64,000 bases of DNA from JAAXPZ01 sp965215705 (GTDB lineage Bacteria; Campylobacterota; Campylobacteria; Campylobacterales; Sulfurovaceae). Position 1 is the first letter of the stretch. Every line of letters begins with the position of its first letter. The position numbers and the translations under genes are program-made. Positions 33,126 through 42,439 of this stretch are shown piece after piece. The stretch is from NCBI GenBank assembly GCA_965215705.1, contig CBDCEE010000003.1:1364001-1428000 (forward strand). Reading direction: 5' to 3'. A model generated the notes under the pieces. That model did not search any database. It was not told where the DNA came from and was given only the letters and a program-made list of their open reading frames with translations.

Positions 33126-35945
33126 CTACGCTTTATACATTTTAACAGCACACTTCTTGTAGTCTGTCTGCTTGGATAGCGGACATGTTGCATCGAGGCA
33201 TACTTTGTTGATAAATACTTTCTCATCAAACCATGGTACAAATACCAACCCTTGTGGCGGTCTATTTCTACCTCTGGTCTCAACTCTTGATTTGACCTTG
33301 CCTCTTCGAGACTCTACCCAGATAAGTTCGCCTCTCTTGAAGCCTTTGTCTTTCGCATCTTTAGGGTTCATATAGCACAGTGCCTCTGGTACTGCACGAT
33401 AAAGCTCTGGTACTCTCATCGTCATCGTACCACTATGCCAGTGCTCAAGTACACGCCCAGTACAAAGCCATGTATCATACTTTGCATCTGGCATCTCTGG
33501 AGGATCCATATACGGTCTGGCAAAGATCTTCGCTTTGTTCGGGATCTTATTCTTGCCACCTTCTTTATTTGGCTTAGTCAAGCTACCTTTGAACTGTGCT
33601 TTGAGGAACGGTCCATAGAAGGCAAAGTCACCGCCTGGATTGGCTTTGGCTGCATAAGGGTCATATTTACAGTTAAATCTCCACTGTGTTTCTTTCCCAT
33701 CAACTACTGGCCACTTAAGTCCACGTACTTTATGGTAGACTTCAAACGGTGCCAAGTCATGTCCATGCCCTCGACCAAAGGATGCATACTCCTCAAAGAG
33801 ATACTCATGGATCATAAATCCATACCCTTTAAAGACTTCACCATCACTTCCTTTGACATTTCTGCTGTCGCCTAGACACTCAGAGTTGTCATAGCCCTTT
33901 TGTGGGAACTTGGTAGTATCTATTTTATACGACTTAGCTTTCTCGTTTGCAAAGAGAATCTCGTACATCGTAGTCTCTGGTGTATAACCTGCTGCCTTGA
34001 TCGCATCAGCAGAGATACCTTTGAGTGTCTTCTTACCCCAGCCTACTTTCACATCATCCATCCAGAGATCTTTGACAGTGAACCGCTTGGAAAACTCAAC
34101 CCACTGCCATGTGTCTGACATAGAGTCACCTACCGGCAATACCTGCTGTCTCCAGTGCTGTGTTCGTCGCTCTGCATTACCGTAGGCTCCCCACTTCTCG
34201 TAGATCATCGCAGTTGGCAAGATCAGGTCAGAAACCTTCGCTGAGATACCTGGATATCCATCAGAACAGACGATGAAGTTATCCATCTCTCTGGCTGCTT
34301 TAATCCAGTGGCTCGCAGATGCAGAGTCTTGATATGGGTTACATACATTGATCCAGGCAAACTTCACGTGTCCGTCTTCGATATCTCTATGGATCTTCAT
34401 AATATGTTGCCCTTGCTGACCATTCAGTGTACCTGCAGGTAGACCCCATTTCTTCTCAGAAAGTGCTCTGTGTTTAGGATTTTTGATCATCAAGTCTGCA
34501 GGGAGTCTGTGCGTAAATGTACCCACTTCTCTAGCAGTACCACATGCAGATGGCTGACCTGTGAGCGAGAATGCTCCAGAGCCTGGCTTCGCTTGCTTGT
34601 TAAGCATAAAGTGGACATTGTACGAAAGTGTATTGACCCAAGTACCTCTGGTGTGCTGGTTCATACCCATCGTCCAGAATGAAACCACTTTTCTGCCTTT
34701 TTCGATATAGAGTTCCGCAAGTTTTTGAAGCTTCTTTTTGAAAACTTCAATATCCTCATTTGGATCACCTTTGGCTATCTTGGCAGTATACTCAAGCGTA
34801 TATGGTTCTAATGACTTTTTGTACTCTTCAAACGAGATCTGCCAGTGTGGTAGACCAGGTTTGTTGTGTATCATCTTATCACCCGCCTTATAACCATACG
34901 GTGCTAAAGCAGGACCCTCTTTTTCAGAAACGATTGTCTCCATTTCTTTTTTAATGGTCTCCATCTCAAGTGCAGTATATTTGCCCTCTTTGATCGATTT
35001 TTCATTTGATTTTCGCATGCCGTAACCAATATTGGGATTCGCCACTGCAAATACCATATGATTTTTGACAAAATCCCAATCAATGATCTTCTCTTTGTCA
35101 TCTCGCATAACGATCTCACGAGCAATATAGTTCCAAAGAGCCAAGTCTGTACTTGGTGAGAAAATGATCTCCATGTCTGCCAAGTCTGACGTTCTGTGTC
35201 TGTAAGTAGAGATATTGACTACCTGCACCTTATCCGGAGCTGAGAGTTTTCTATCTGTCACTCTTGACCAGAGGATCGGGTGCATCTCTGCCATGTTTGA
35301 TCCCCAAGAAACAATCGTATCAGTTAGCTCTATATCATCATAACAACCTGATGGCTCATCGATACCAAATGTCTGGTAGAAACCAACCACTGCTGATGCC
35401 ATACAGTGACGTGCATTAGGGTCAATCGCATTGGATCTAAATCCTGCTTTCATCATTTTTTGGGCTGCATAGCCCTCCATGACTGTATATTGACCAGATG
35501 CAAAGACTGCTACACCCTCTGGGCCACTTGCTTTGAACGCTTTTTTAGCATGAAACTCCATCTCATCGAAGGCACGCTTCCATGAAACTGGTCTAAACTT
35601 ACCATGCTTATCAAACTTGCCATCTTCACCCATTCTCAAGAGTGGTTGCTTAAGTCTGTCTGCACCATACATGATCTTCGCATTAAAATAACCTTTAATA
35701 CAGTTAAGACCTCTGTTTACTGGTGCTGCCGGGTCACCTTTGACCGCCACTATCTTGCCGCCTTTGGTAGCCAGCATGATTCCACAACCAGTACCACAGA
35801 AACGACAAGCTGCCTTGTCCCATCTCCAGTCTGATTCCGCCTTTGCTGCTGCAGCTTGTACTTCAGCTGGTACAGCGATTCCCACCGCTCCAGCTGCTGC
35901 CGCTGCGGCAGAACTCTTTAAAAAATCTCGTCGATTCATTCCCAT
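33126..35945 (-). CDS. napA: Periplasmic nitrate reductase, catalytic subunit
   Basis: 939 residues, the long epsilonproteobacterial form. A Tat signal (MNRRDFLKSSAA) is at 3-14. The 4Fe-4S cysteines are 47, 50, 54 and 82. The molybdenum-ligand cysteine lies in RHCMASAV at about 181. The C-terminal molybdopterin-binding domain begins near TWLCTGRVLEHWH. It reduces nitrate to nitrite in the periplasm. It heads the operon napA-G-H-B-F-orf-L-D. AGGAGG precedes the ATG and an FNR-like box lies 62 bp upstream. Confidence 0.97.
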   Translation of the reverse strand: MGMNRRDFLKSSAAAAAAGAVGIAVPAEVQAAAAKAESDWRWDKAACRFCGTGCGIMLATKGGKIVAVKGDPAAPVNRGLNCIKGYFNAKIMYGADRLKQPLLRMGEDGKFDKHGKFRPVSWKRAFDEMEFHAKKAFKASGPEGVAVFASGQYTVMEGYAAQKMMKAGFRSNAIDPNARHCMASAVVGFYQTFGIDEPSGCYDDIELTDTIVSWGSNMAEMHPILWSRVTDRKLSAPDKVQVVNISTYRHRTSDLADMEIIFSPSTDLALWNYIAREIVMRDDKEKIIDWDFVKNHMVFAVANPNIGYGMRKSNEKSIKEGKYTALEMETIKKEMETIVSEKEGPALAPYGYKAGDKMIHNKPGLPHWQISFEEYKKSLEPYTLEYTAKIAKGDPNEDIEVFKKKLQKLAELYIEKGRKVVSFWTMGMNQHTRGTWVNTLSYNVHFMLNKQAKPGSGAFSLTGQPSACGTAREVGTFTHRLPADLMIKNPKHRALSEKKWGLPAGTLNGQQGQHIMKIHRDIEDGHVKFAWINVCNPYQDSASASHWIKAAREMDNFIVCSDGYPGISAKVSDLILPTAMIYEKWGAYGNAERRTQHWRQQVLPVGDSMSDTWQWVEFSKRFTVKDLWMDDVKVGWGKKTLKGISADAIKAAGYTPETTMYEILFANEKAKSYKIDTTKFPQKGYDNSECLGDSRNVKGSDGEVFKGYGFMIHEYLFEEYASFGRGHGHDLAPFEVYHKVRGLKWPVVDGKETQWRFNCKYDPYAAKANPGGDFAFYGPFLKAQFKGSLTKPNKEGGKNKIPNKAKIFARPYMDPPEMPDAKYDTWLCTGRVLEHWHSGTMTMRVPELYRAVPEALCYMNPKDAKDKGFKRGELIWVESRRGKVKSRVETRGRNRPPQGLVFVPWFDEKVFINKVCLDATCPLSKQTDYKKCAVKMYKA

Positions 35946-36006
35946 TGTAACCTCCTGTAATGTTAAGGGATGCTTTTTATTATATAGCAGCCAAATAGCA
36001 AAGAAG

Positions 36007-36020
36007 TTGATTTATATCAT
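36007..36020. promoter_or_regulatory. FNR/DNR-type box upstream of napA
   Basis: TTGATTTATATCAT matches TTGAT-N4-ATCAA at nine of ten positions. It is centred about 68 bp upstream of the napA start codon. Confidence 0.65.
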
Positions 36021-36152
36021 GAAGTTACAATATTTATAAGATTTCCAATGAAAAAGAACAAAAAAGTAACAATGGCTTATGCATTGCTCCAAGATGGATA
36101 AATATTTTTTATATATAGGAAATAGGGGAGTGTTTGGTTCTAATATAGCTAC

Positions 36153-36181
36153 TTTTCCGATAGGAAAACCCTATCAGAAAA
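36153..36181 (-). terminator. Terminator hairpin after the lipoprotein cytochrome gene
   Basis: GATAGG/CCTATC arms with a 5-nt loop, extended by TTTTC and GAAAA outside one mismatch. It begins 6 bp past the stop at 36187. A/T-rich flanks on both sides make it usable in either direction, and it would insulate napA from the upstream gene. Confidence 0.6.
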
Positions 36182-36186
36182 TACGC

Positions 36187-36882
36187 TTATTTGAGTGTAG
36201 AGATGTATGCGGCAACTGCTTCAATGTCACTGTCACTCATATTGCCAACCTGGCCTTTCATGAGTGTACCCATACCATTGACATTACGTGTACCGGCCTT
36301 GTATCCTTTGATACTCTCCACAAGTACTGCACTCTCTTGTCCTGCAATCACGACAGATTTACCCAATGCCTTTGTTTTGCCATCTTTACCATGGCAACCT
36401 GCACATTTGGCATACAGTGCTGCACCTGCTGCCGCATCTACTGCCGGAGCTGCTTCATTTGAGCCTTCCGCTTCACCACTACTGACAGCATCGGCTACTT
36501 TTTCTTTGACAGTTTCTGTTGCCTCTGTTGCTTTTGTTTTGACTGCCTCAGCAGCTTCTGTCGCTTTTGCTTTTGCTTCTGCAGCTACTTTTGCTGCTGC
36601 TTCTTTTACTTCAGCTGCTTTGGCCTCTGCTGCTTTGGCAAGCTCTGCCGCTTTGTCTTTAGCTTCTGCTGCCATTTTGGCGGCTTTCTCTTTCGCTGCT
36701 TTTGCAGCTTCTGCTGCTGCATCTGTCGCTTTGGCTGCTGCTTCTTTGGTTGCATCTGCTGCTTTTGTTGTGGCTGCAGTCACACTCTCGGTAGCCGCTT
36801 TGGTTGCATCTGCTGCCTTGTCTCCACATGCTACAAAAAGCATACTTGAGGCAATCAGTGCCATTAAACTAAATTTTTTCAT
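36187..36882 (-). CDS. Lipoprotein c-type cytochrome on an Ala/Lys/Glu-rich helical stalk
   Basis: 231 residues. The signal ends in a lipobox, LFVAC, with Cys19 as the likely lipidated residue. Residues about 22-135 are almost only Ala, Lys, Glu, Thr and Val in LEA/apolipoprotein-like repeats, predicted as one long helix. A class I cytochrome c domain (about 150-231) has CAGCHGKDG and a distal Met in NGMGTLMKG. It resembles cytochrome c553 apart from the stalk. It would tether a heme domain away from the membrane. Electron transfer partners are unknown; napA lies just downstream and bc1 is nearby. Confidence 0.88.
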   Translation of the reverse strand: MKKFSLMALIASSMLFVACGDKAADATKAATESVTAATTKAADATKEAAAKATDAAAEAAKAAKEKAAKMAAEAKDKAAELAKAAEAKAAEVKEAAAKVAAEAKAKATEAAEAVKTKATEATETVKEKVADAVSSGEAEGSNEAAPAVDAAAGAALYAKCAGCHGKDGKTKALGKSVVIAGQESAVLVESIKGYKAGTRNVNGMGTLMKGQVGNMSDSDIEAVAAYISTLK

Positions 36883-36967
36883 TGGTTCTTCCTTTGTTTT
36901 GTTATCCAGAATTATACTACAAATAATCTAGAGTAAGCTAAGGGTACCCTAGGTAGAGCCCTTTGCG

Positions 36968-37516
36968 CTATGACGCTTTTTGGGTAAAGACCGATCTAAA
37001 CTTGATAGCAATAAGATAGAAGAACGGTGTATCAAGTAGTGCCATGATGATCTTGATCATATAGTCACCTATGATCATTTTGACAATGGCGCCTGCTGGC
37101 AAAATAAAAGCGAATGCTACGGTAAAGAAAATAATCGTATCAAACGCTTGGGAGATAATAGTACTCACATTGTTACGTAACCACCAAAGCTTCTCTGCTT
37201 TTTTCTTAAAGAAGTGAAAAATAGTCACATCTAATGTCTGAGAAATCATAAAAGCAGTAATCGACCCTAATGCAATACGCCAATCTGCAATCATGATCGT
37301 AGGAATAATCGCGATCACAATACCCCAAAGCACTACTCTAAGTACCTCTTTTTTACTATAGTTTTCACCCAATATATCTGTAAGCAAAAAGGTCACAGGG
37401 TAGACTACCGCTCCATAGGTCAGCCACTCATTGATAGAAAACTGTACTGTATAGTTAGAGGCAATAATCAAAAATACAAAGATCGCAACACTAATATAGA
37501 AGACTTTGGTACTCAT
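36968..37516 (-). CDS. Queuosine precursor transporter family (VUT/YhhQ) membrane protein
   Basis: 182 residues with about six hydrophobic segments. The family hallmarks PVTFLLTDILGENYSKKE, WRIALGSITAFMISQTLDVTIFHFFKK and RNNVSTIISQAFDTIIFF are clear. These proteins import queuosine precursors such as preQ0/preQ1. Confidence 0.9.
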   Translation of the reverse strand: MSTKVFYISVAIFVFLIIASNYTVQFSINEWLTYGAVVYPVTFLLTDILGENYSKKEVLRVVLWGIVIAIIPTIMIADWRIALGSITAFMISQTLDVTIFHFFKKKAEKLWWLRNNVSTIISQAFDTIIFFTVAFAFILPAGAIVKMIIGDYMIKIIMALLDTPFFYLIAIKFRSVFTQKAS

Positions 37517-37577
37517 TTTTTGTCCTAGTTTTTTGCGAATTATAGCAATAAACTTTTAAATAAGTATTAACTGACCC

Positions 37578-38552
37578 CTATCCACCTGTTTGATAAAATG
37601 CTCTGGCAGAGATATCCTCATCCTGCTGTCCTTCACTCCAACGGTTCTCTTTGGGCTTGTCTTGCAAGACCTTGGCAAGCACATCTGCTGCACCTTGAAT
37701 ATCCCCTGATTTAACAGATTCTGCAATACTGAGTGCCTCATCAAAATAGAGACAGGGGATCAAATGACCTTCTGCCGTCAATCGTATACGGTTACAACTC
37801 TCACAAAAATCATGCTTATGCGGGTCAATTAATCCAAAGATATACCCGTTCTCCTGTATCTCATAGTTGAAAGAAGGGCTGGCACCTTCACGTCCAAGTT
37901 GGCGGATGGTATAGCGTTGCTTTACTACTTCAAGGATCTCTTTACCATGCATCCCTTCTATCTCAGCACTGGCATGTGCATTTTCCATATACTCGATAAA
38001 TCGTACACGGATATCTCGCTCTCTACAGTACTCCAGTACATCCAGTATCTCACTGTCATTGATCCCCTTGAGTGGGACCATATTGATCTTGACACCCAAT
38101 CCTACATCTAGGGCTTTTTGTATCCCCTCCATCACTTTTCCCAGTACATTTTTCTGGGCGATTTGTGCTGCAACTGCCGGCTTGAGACTGTCTAGTGAGA
38201 CATTGATCCGCTTGAGTCCGGCATCCTTGAGTCGCTGGGCTGTATCTGGCAGTAGATAACCATTGGTGGTCAGTGCCAGGTCGATATCCGGCCTATACTC
38301 ATGGATCATATGCACAAAACTGTCCAGATCATGGCGAAGCAGTGGCTCACCTCCTGTGATACGGATCTTGTTAACGCCCTCATCGATCGCTACCTTGATA
38401 AACAAAAACAGCTCTTCAAAAGAGAGAAGATTTTCCTTGGGAACCCATGAAAAAGGTTTCTCCGGCATACAGTACTGACAACGAAAATTACACCGCTCTG
38501 TTACTGAGACTCTCAGATAATTGACCTCACGTCCATGTCCATCTATTAGCAT
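37578..38552 (-). CDS. moaA: GTP 3',8-cyclase, molybdenum cofactor synthesis
   Basis: 324 residues. Radical-SAM motif CNFRCQYC at about 20-27 and a C-terminal second Fe-S site (CESCNRIRLTAEGHLIPCL). ITGGEPLLR and the LTTNGYLL region are typical. It makes the pterin precursor of the molybdenum cofactor needed by NapA, SoxC and the Fdh-like enzyme. The extreme C-terminus lacks the usual GG end in an obvious form, though the protein ends YQTGG. Confidence 0.95.
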   Translation of the reverse strand: MLIDGHGREVNYLRVSVTERCNFRCQYCMPEKPFSWVPKENLLSFEELFLFIKVAIDEGVNKIRITGGEPLLRHDLDSFVHMIHEYRPDIDLALTTNGYLLPDTAQRLKDAGLKRINVSLDSLKPAVAAQIAQKNVLGKVMEGIQKALDVGLGVKINMVPLKGINDSEILDVLEYCRERDIRVRFIEYMENAHASAEIEGMHGKEILEVVKQRYTIRQLGREGASPSFNYEIQENGYIFGLIDPHKHDFCESCNRIRLTAEGHLIPCLYFDEALSIAESVKSGDIQGAADVLAKVLQDKPKENRWSEGQQDEDISARAFYQTGG

Positions 38553-38750
38553 CGTCTATCCATTGTAAAGTATTTTATTAAGCGTATCGAAAAAATGATA
38601 ATAAAGGGGTGATAGAAGTCAATAAAAACGACAAAATAACTTGTGAAAATATTTGATGAAAATACTGTTTAACTATATTTTGCTTGAGTTTGTTGTAGGT
38701 TTGTTTAAACGGTGTGAGTGAAGTAAGAGAGCTTACATGAAAGTAAGTGA

Positions 38751-38773
38751 CCGAACGGAACGAAGCCGTTCGG
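38751..38773 (-). terminator. Strong hairpin in the petC-moaA gap
   Basis: Perfect 8-bp arms CCGAACGG and CCGTTCGG with a 7-nt loop lie 30 bp after the petC stop. A second, weaker pair (CTTAC/GTAAG) lies at about 38732-38746. This 250-bp gap shows no gene. The hairpin probably ends the pet operon. Confidence 0.5.
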
Positions 38774-38802
38774 ACAAAGATGCAATAAAATCATGCAAAA
38801 GA

Positions 38803-39759
38803 TTAGTGTAAGTCTCTCCAGTGTGCTTGCTTCCAGAGATATGCAAGGATCATAAAGATAAAGAAGAACCCGAGAACCCATGGGCCTACCGCTTCTCTAT
38901 GAGGCTTACTCGGATCACCGATCTCTTCGAGATAGGCTTCTACTTTTTCATATCCTTCTTTCGTCAGACCCACTCTAGGCATCGCTGTGCCAGTGAGCTG
39001 TGACTGAGGATCCTCTACAAAAGTCTCCATGAAGTGCTTGGATCTAGCTCTGATCATGATAGAGAGATCAGGAGGGAGTTTGCCCATATACTTGGCTAGA
39101 CTCTCTTGATAGGTAGCTACCTGCTGATCAAACTTCAACTTCTCGATATCTTGATGCGTAGTGATATTCGGCTTGGTCTTAGGTACAGATCCAATCTGAG
39201 TCCACTTAGCATAACGCATAGCGTGACATCTACCACAAGCATTCTCATAAGCGACCTTTGGTGTCACTTTCTGCTTCTCACCAATCTCCTTGAGATAGGC
39301 TACCATATCTGCGATCTCTTGGTCTTTGTCACCACCTGCACCAAAGAATGCAACCATGGGATGCATCTTGCCAGCATTGACATCAAACTTATGCTCTACC
39401 TTCAATGCATGTGCAGGGTTAGCAATCAAGTCTGCAAGAAATTTCTCATCAAGAAGAGCACCCACAACACTAAGGTCTGGTGGGTTTACACCATACGCAC
39501 CTGCAGCAGATACTGCATCCATAGGTGCTGGCATATTCTCTGCATTGAGGCTATGACATCCTAGACATGCTCCTGCACCCATGACGAGCTCTTTACCTTT
39601 CTCTGCATTTCCTTTTTTAGTGGAAGCATTGAGGTCTGCATAAGCAAAGCCATGCCCTTCGACATGTTTGTGCATCTGAGAGTGAGCGTATGGCTCAACA
39701 CCATAATAAGTCACTAGTGAGAAAAATACAACAACGGCTAATATTTTCAACTCTTTCAT
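38803..39759 (-). CDS. petC: Ubiquinol-cytochrome c reductase, diheme cytochrome c1
   Basis: 318 residues. An N-terminal hydrophobic segment precedes two cytochrome c domains with CLGCHSLNAE and CGRCHAMRY. A C-terminal membrane anchor is at about 292-312 (WVLGFFFIFMILAYLW). Diheme c1 of the c4-like type replaces classical c1 in Campylobacterota. Its ATG overlaps the petB stop. Confidence 0.93.
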   Translation of the reverse strand: MKELKILAVVVFFSLVTYYGVEPYAHSQMHKHVEGHGFAYADLNASTKKGNAEKGKELVMGAGACLGCHSLNAENMPAPMDAVSAAGAYGVNPPDLSVVGALLDEKFLADLIANPAHALKVEHKFDVNAGKMHPMVAFFGAGGDKDQEIADMVAYLKEIGEKQKVTPKVAYENACGRCHAMRYAKWTQIGSVPKTKPNITTHQDIEKLKFDQQVATYQESLAKYMGKLPPDLSIMIRARSKHFMETFVEDPQSQLTGTAMPRVGLTKEGYEKVEAYLEEIGDPSKPHREAVGPWVLGFFFIFMILAYLWKQAHWRDLH

Positions 39760-41018
39760 TATTTTTTACCTCCTACTGGCTTTTCCATCATGGTAATGAA
39801 TGGTAACGCAACCCACAAGCCGATAAATGTCACTGCGGCAATATAGCCAATCATTGAGAATGTTGGGTCAGTTGGTGGAAGTTTACCCATGATGGTCAAT
39901 GTGATCATATCAATGAGTAATGCCCAGAACCAGATACCAAACAAGCCTCTTCTATTGGCTGGTGCAACATTAGGACTTCTATCCAAGAATGGTAATGTCA
40001 TGAAGATACCTTGTGCAAATGCAAACCAGATCAACCCTACGTTTTTGGAGAATGGTCTCAAAATCTCATAACTCCAGAGGAAATACCACTCAGGGTAGAT
40101 GTGTGCTGGTGTCTTTAGTGGATCTGCCGGATCAAAGTTGACTGGATCCATAGCAAACTCAAAGTGGTAAAAGACAAGATAGAAGAACAGGATAAAATAA
40201 ATACTCATAACAAAGACATCTTTGCTCAAGAATACAGGGCTGAAAGGAATCACTTTGGACTCTTTTTTTCTATCTGCTTTCCAGAGTGCTGCTGACTCTT
40301 CAAAATCGATCTCTTCACCATCTTGGTTGTTGACATGTGGGATTCTAAGCGTTCCAAAGTGAAGTACGATCAGACCCATGATCACCAATGGCATCAAGAG
40401 CACGTGAAGCATGAAAAATCTACCAAGGAATGCTTGTCCGGGAACATAGTCACCACGAAGCCACTCCACAAAATGAGGGAAGTTCAATGCACCACCCATA
40501 ATATCTGGTGTTGCACCTTCAAACAAGTTAGTAATAACCATACCTGCCCAGTAGCTCATCTGCCCCCATGGAAGCATATATCCAGAGAATGCCTCTGCTG
40601 AGAATACGATAAACAGTCCCATACCAGAAAGCCAGATAAGCTCACGTCCACGCTTGTATGAACCATAGTAGATACCTGTAAACATATGGATATAGATAAT
40701 GAGAAATACCAATGATGCACCTACACCATGAATATGTCTCCAGAACCATCCGTAGCCTACTTCTGACATAATCGTATAGTTGACAGAATCAAATGCTGCT
40801 GCATTGCCAGCATCTGGTACATAATACATCAACAAGAAAATACCACTGATTACCAAAATACCAAAAGTCGCAGCGAGGATCATTCCCATCGCCCAGAGGA
40901 AGTTGATGTTTTTTGGAATCCAATACTCTGAAGACATTACTTTCTGAAGGGTATTTACCGCAAGTCTCTGATCCATCCATTTATTGCTAAATGGCATTGC
41001 TTTATCAAAATGTGCCAT
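39759..41018 (-). CDS. petB: Ubiquinol-cytochrome c reductase, cytochrome b
   Basis: 419 residues with about eight to nine membrane helices. Heme-ligand histidines sit in the regions HIHGVGASLVF and FMLHVLLMPLVIMGLIVLHF. The Qo-site signature is PEWY in YPEWYFLWSYEILR. It oxidises quinol in the bc1 complex. Confidence 0.96.
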   Translation of the reverse strand: MAHFDKAMPFSNKWMDQRLAVNTLQKVMSSEYWIPKNINFLWAMGMILAATFGILVISGIFLLMYYVPDAGNAAAFDSVNYTIMSEVGYGWFWRHIHGVGASLVFLIIYIHMFTGIYYGSYKRGRELIWLSGMGLFIVFSAEAFSGYMLPWGQMSYWAGMVITNLFEGATPDIMGGALNFPHFVEWLRGDYVPGQAFLGRFFMLHVLLMPLVIMGLIVLHFGTLRIPHVNNQDGEEIDFEESAALWKADRKKESKVIPFSPVFLSKDVFVMSIYFILFFYLVFYHFEFAMDPVNFDPADPLKTPAHIYPEWYFLWSYEILRPFSKNVGLIWFAFAQGIFMTLPFLDRSPNVAPANRRGLFGIWFWALLIDMITLTIMGKLPPTDPTFSMIGYIAAVTFIGLWVALPFITMMEKPVGGKK

Positions 41019-41030
41019 AGTGAACCCTCC

Positions 41031-41540
41031 CTATACTTTATTGGTTAGGCCAGCAGCCAACAGTTTTTTGTACTCAGGACCTTCTTCACCAAGTACAAGC
41101 TTTTTACCATCCATTCTAAATGGAGGGATGTCTAGTCCTCTTGGTGGTGGTGCCTTGACCACTTCACCAGCACTATCAAACTCTCCACCATGACAAGCAC
41201 AGAGGAATTTACGCTGTGCACCATCATAGGCCGGGATACAACCAAGGTGCGTACAAAGTCCCACGGTGATCATAAAACGTTCTCCATCAATTACAACATC
41301 TCTATCATTTGGCTTGTCTTGCTTCGGTCGCTTTAATACAAAGATTGGCTTACCTCTCCACATCTCCGTGTAGGGTATATTCTCCTCTGCTGCACTTACA
41401 TCAATAGTGGTAAAACCAGCTGCTGCCACACTTGGCAATGGGTCCCACGTTCGTTTTGCACCATAGAGTACACCCAGTGCACCCAATCCAGTGAAACCTG
41501 CAAGTCCTAAACCAGTTATAAACTGTCGTCTATCGCTCAT
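41031..41540 (-). CDS. petA: Ubiquinol-cytochrome c reductase, Rieske iron-sulfur protein
   Basis: 169 residues. A twin-Arg N-terminus (DRRQFITGLGLAG) anchors and exports the protein. The Rieske 2Fe-2S ligands are in CTHLGC and CACHGGEFD. It is first in petABC. An FNR-like box lies 61 bp upstream of its ATG. Confidence 0.96.
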   Translation of the reverse strand: MSDRRQFITGLGLAGFTGLGALGVLYGAKRTWDPLPSVAAAGFTTIDVSAAEENIPYTEMWRGKPIFVLKRPKQDKPNDRDVVIDGERFMITVGLCTHLGCIPAYDGAQRKFLCACHGGEFDSAGEVVKAPPPRGLDIPPFRMDGKKLVLGEEGPEYKKLLAAGLTNKV

Positions 41541-41600
41541 AGCTATCCTTCCTGTAAAATTTTAGATGGTAGATTATAGGGAAATTTATTTTAAATTATA

Positions 41601-41614
41601 TTGATGTGTATCAT
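41601..41614. promoter_or_regulatory. FNR/DNR-type box upstream of petA
   Basis: TTGATGTGTATCAT matches TTGAT-N4-ATCAA at nine of ten positions. Its distance to the petA ATG (61 bp) is almost the same as that of the napA box (62 bp). Confidence 0.6.
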
Positions 41615-41665
41615 TTATCAATAAGATTTATGATGTAGTGTGAAGAAATGATACGATACAGAGCT

Positions 41666-42439
41666 CTATATAGAGAGCTTTTGAAGTGACTCTTTATCTA
41701 TGATAGAGACTATGATAGAGACTATCTTTATCGCCAGAGCCTCCATCAGCTCTCTCTGGCAAGTATCCACTGTACCTAAGTAGATCACCTCTGCTCCTGC
41801 ACTACTCGCTTCATAGGCTGTCTGCTCTACACAGGTAACAACCTTCTGACTCTGTGCAAGCATCTCCCTATACGCCTCCGCCTCATGTTGGACTGAAAAT
41901 AGAGGCAACAATGCCGTCTCATACCCTTGATAGAAATACTCTCCCAGTAGCAGATCCATCTCTACTCCAGCAAACAAATCCAACTGTTTCTCTAGCCATT
42001 TCTCAGGGTCACTATCCCCATAAAAAAAGAGTGTTCTTTCTACTTTTGGCTCTGTTTTATACATCGCATACCAGGGATCTGTCATAGGGTTCGGATGGAG
42101 TACCTCTTCTCCATATCTACTGCTGTCTTCACAAGATATCGCTACACGCTGTACTTTCATGAATATCTCTACATACTGCTCCAGCTTCCCTTTGTCATCT
42201 TCTGGAGTATCCATGATCACACTGTCTCCTCGCTGTGCGACAAAGTCAATATCCCATACCGTCTCAATGGTGGTACAAGCAGGCACACCATACTCTCTGA
42301 TCACACTGGCTGCACGAAAATCATTGGTGAGCATCTCTACTTCTACCCCTTGGGCTTGGAGCTCTTGATAGCGTACTGCCATACGTCTGAGCCTGGAAAG
42401 ACCATACTTGTGGTTGGAGTAGGCATAGATATAGGTCAT
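41666..42439 (-). CDS. Conserved-looking protein of unknown function next to mnmG
   Basis: 257 residues. The start MTYIYAYSNHKYGLSRLRRMAVRYQEL followed by alternating strands and helices (VEVEMLTNDFRAASVI, VVTCVEQTAYEASSAGAEVIYLG) resembles Rossmann-like or glycosyltransferase-B folds, but I cannot name a family. The ATG overlaps the mnmG stop by 4 bp. The C-terminus carries a 12-bp in-frame DNA duplication giving IVSIIVSII. Confidence 0.7.
   Translation of the reverse strand: MTYIYAYSNHKYGLSRLRRMAVRYQELQAQGVEVEMLTNDFRAASVIREYGVPACTTIETVWDIDFVAQRGDSVIMDTPEDDKGKLEQYVEIFMKVQRVAISCEDSSRYGEEVLHPNPMTDPWYAMYKTEPKVERTLFFYGDSDPEKWLEKQLDLFAGVEMDLLLGEYFYQGYETALLPLFSVQHEAEAYREMLAQSQKVVTCVEQTAYEASSAGAEVIYLGTVDTCQRELMEALAIKIVSIIVSIIDKESLQKLSI
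41699..41722. repeat. 12-bp tandem duplication in the gene after mnmG
   Basis: Two exact copies of TATGATAGAGAC lie in frame near the 3' end of the 257-residue gene. They duplicate four codons without breaking the frame. Confidence 0.7.

Noticed and set aside
36191..36931. 246-residue Ala/Ser-rich plus-strand frame
   Set aside because: Antisense to the Ala-rich cytochrome stalk; the repetitive composition leaves all frames open.
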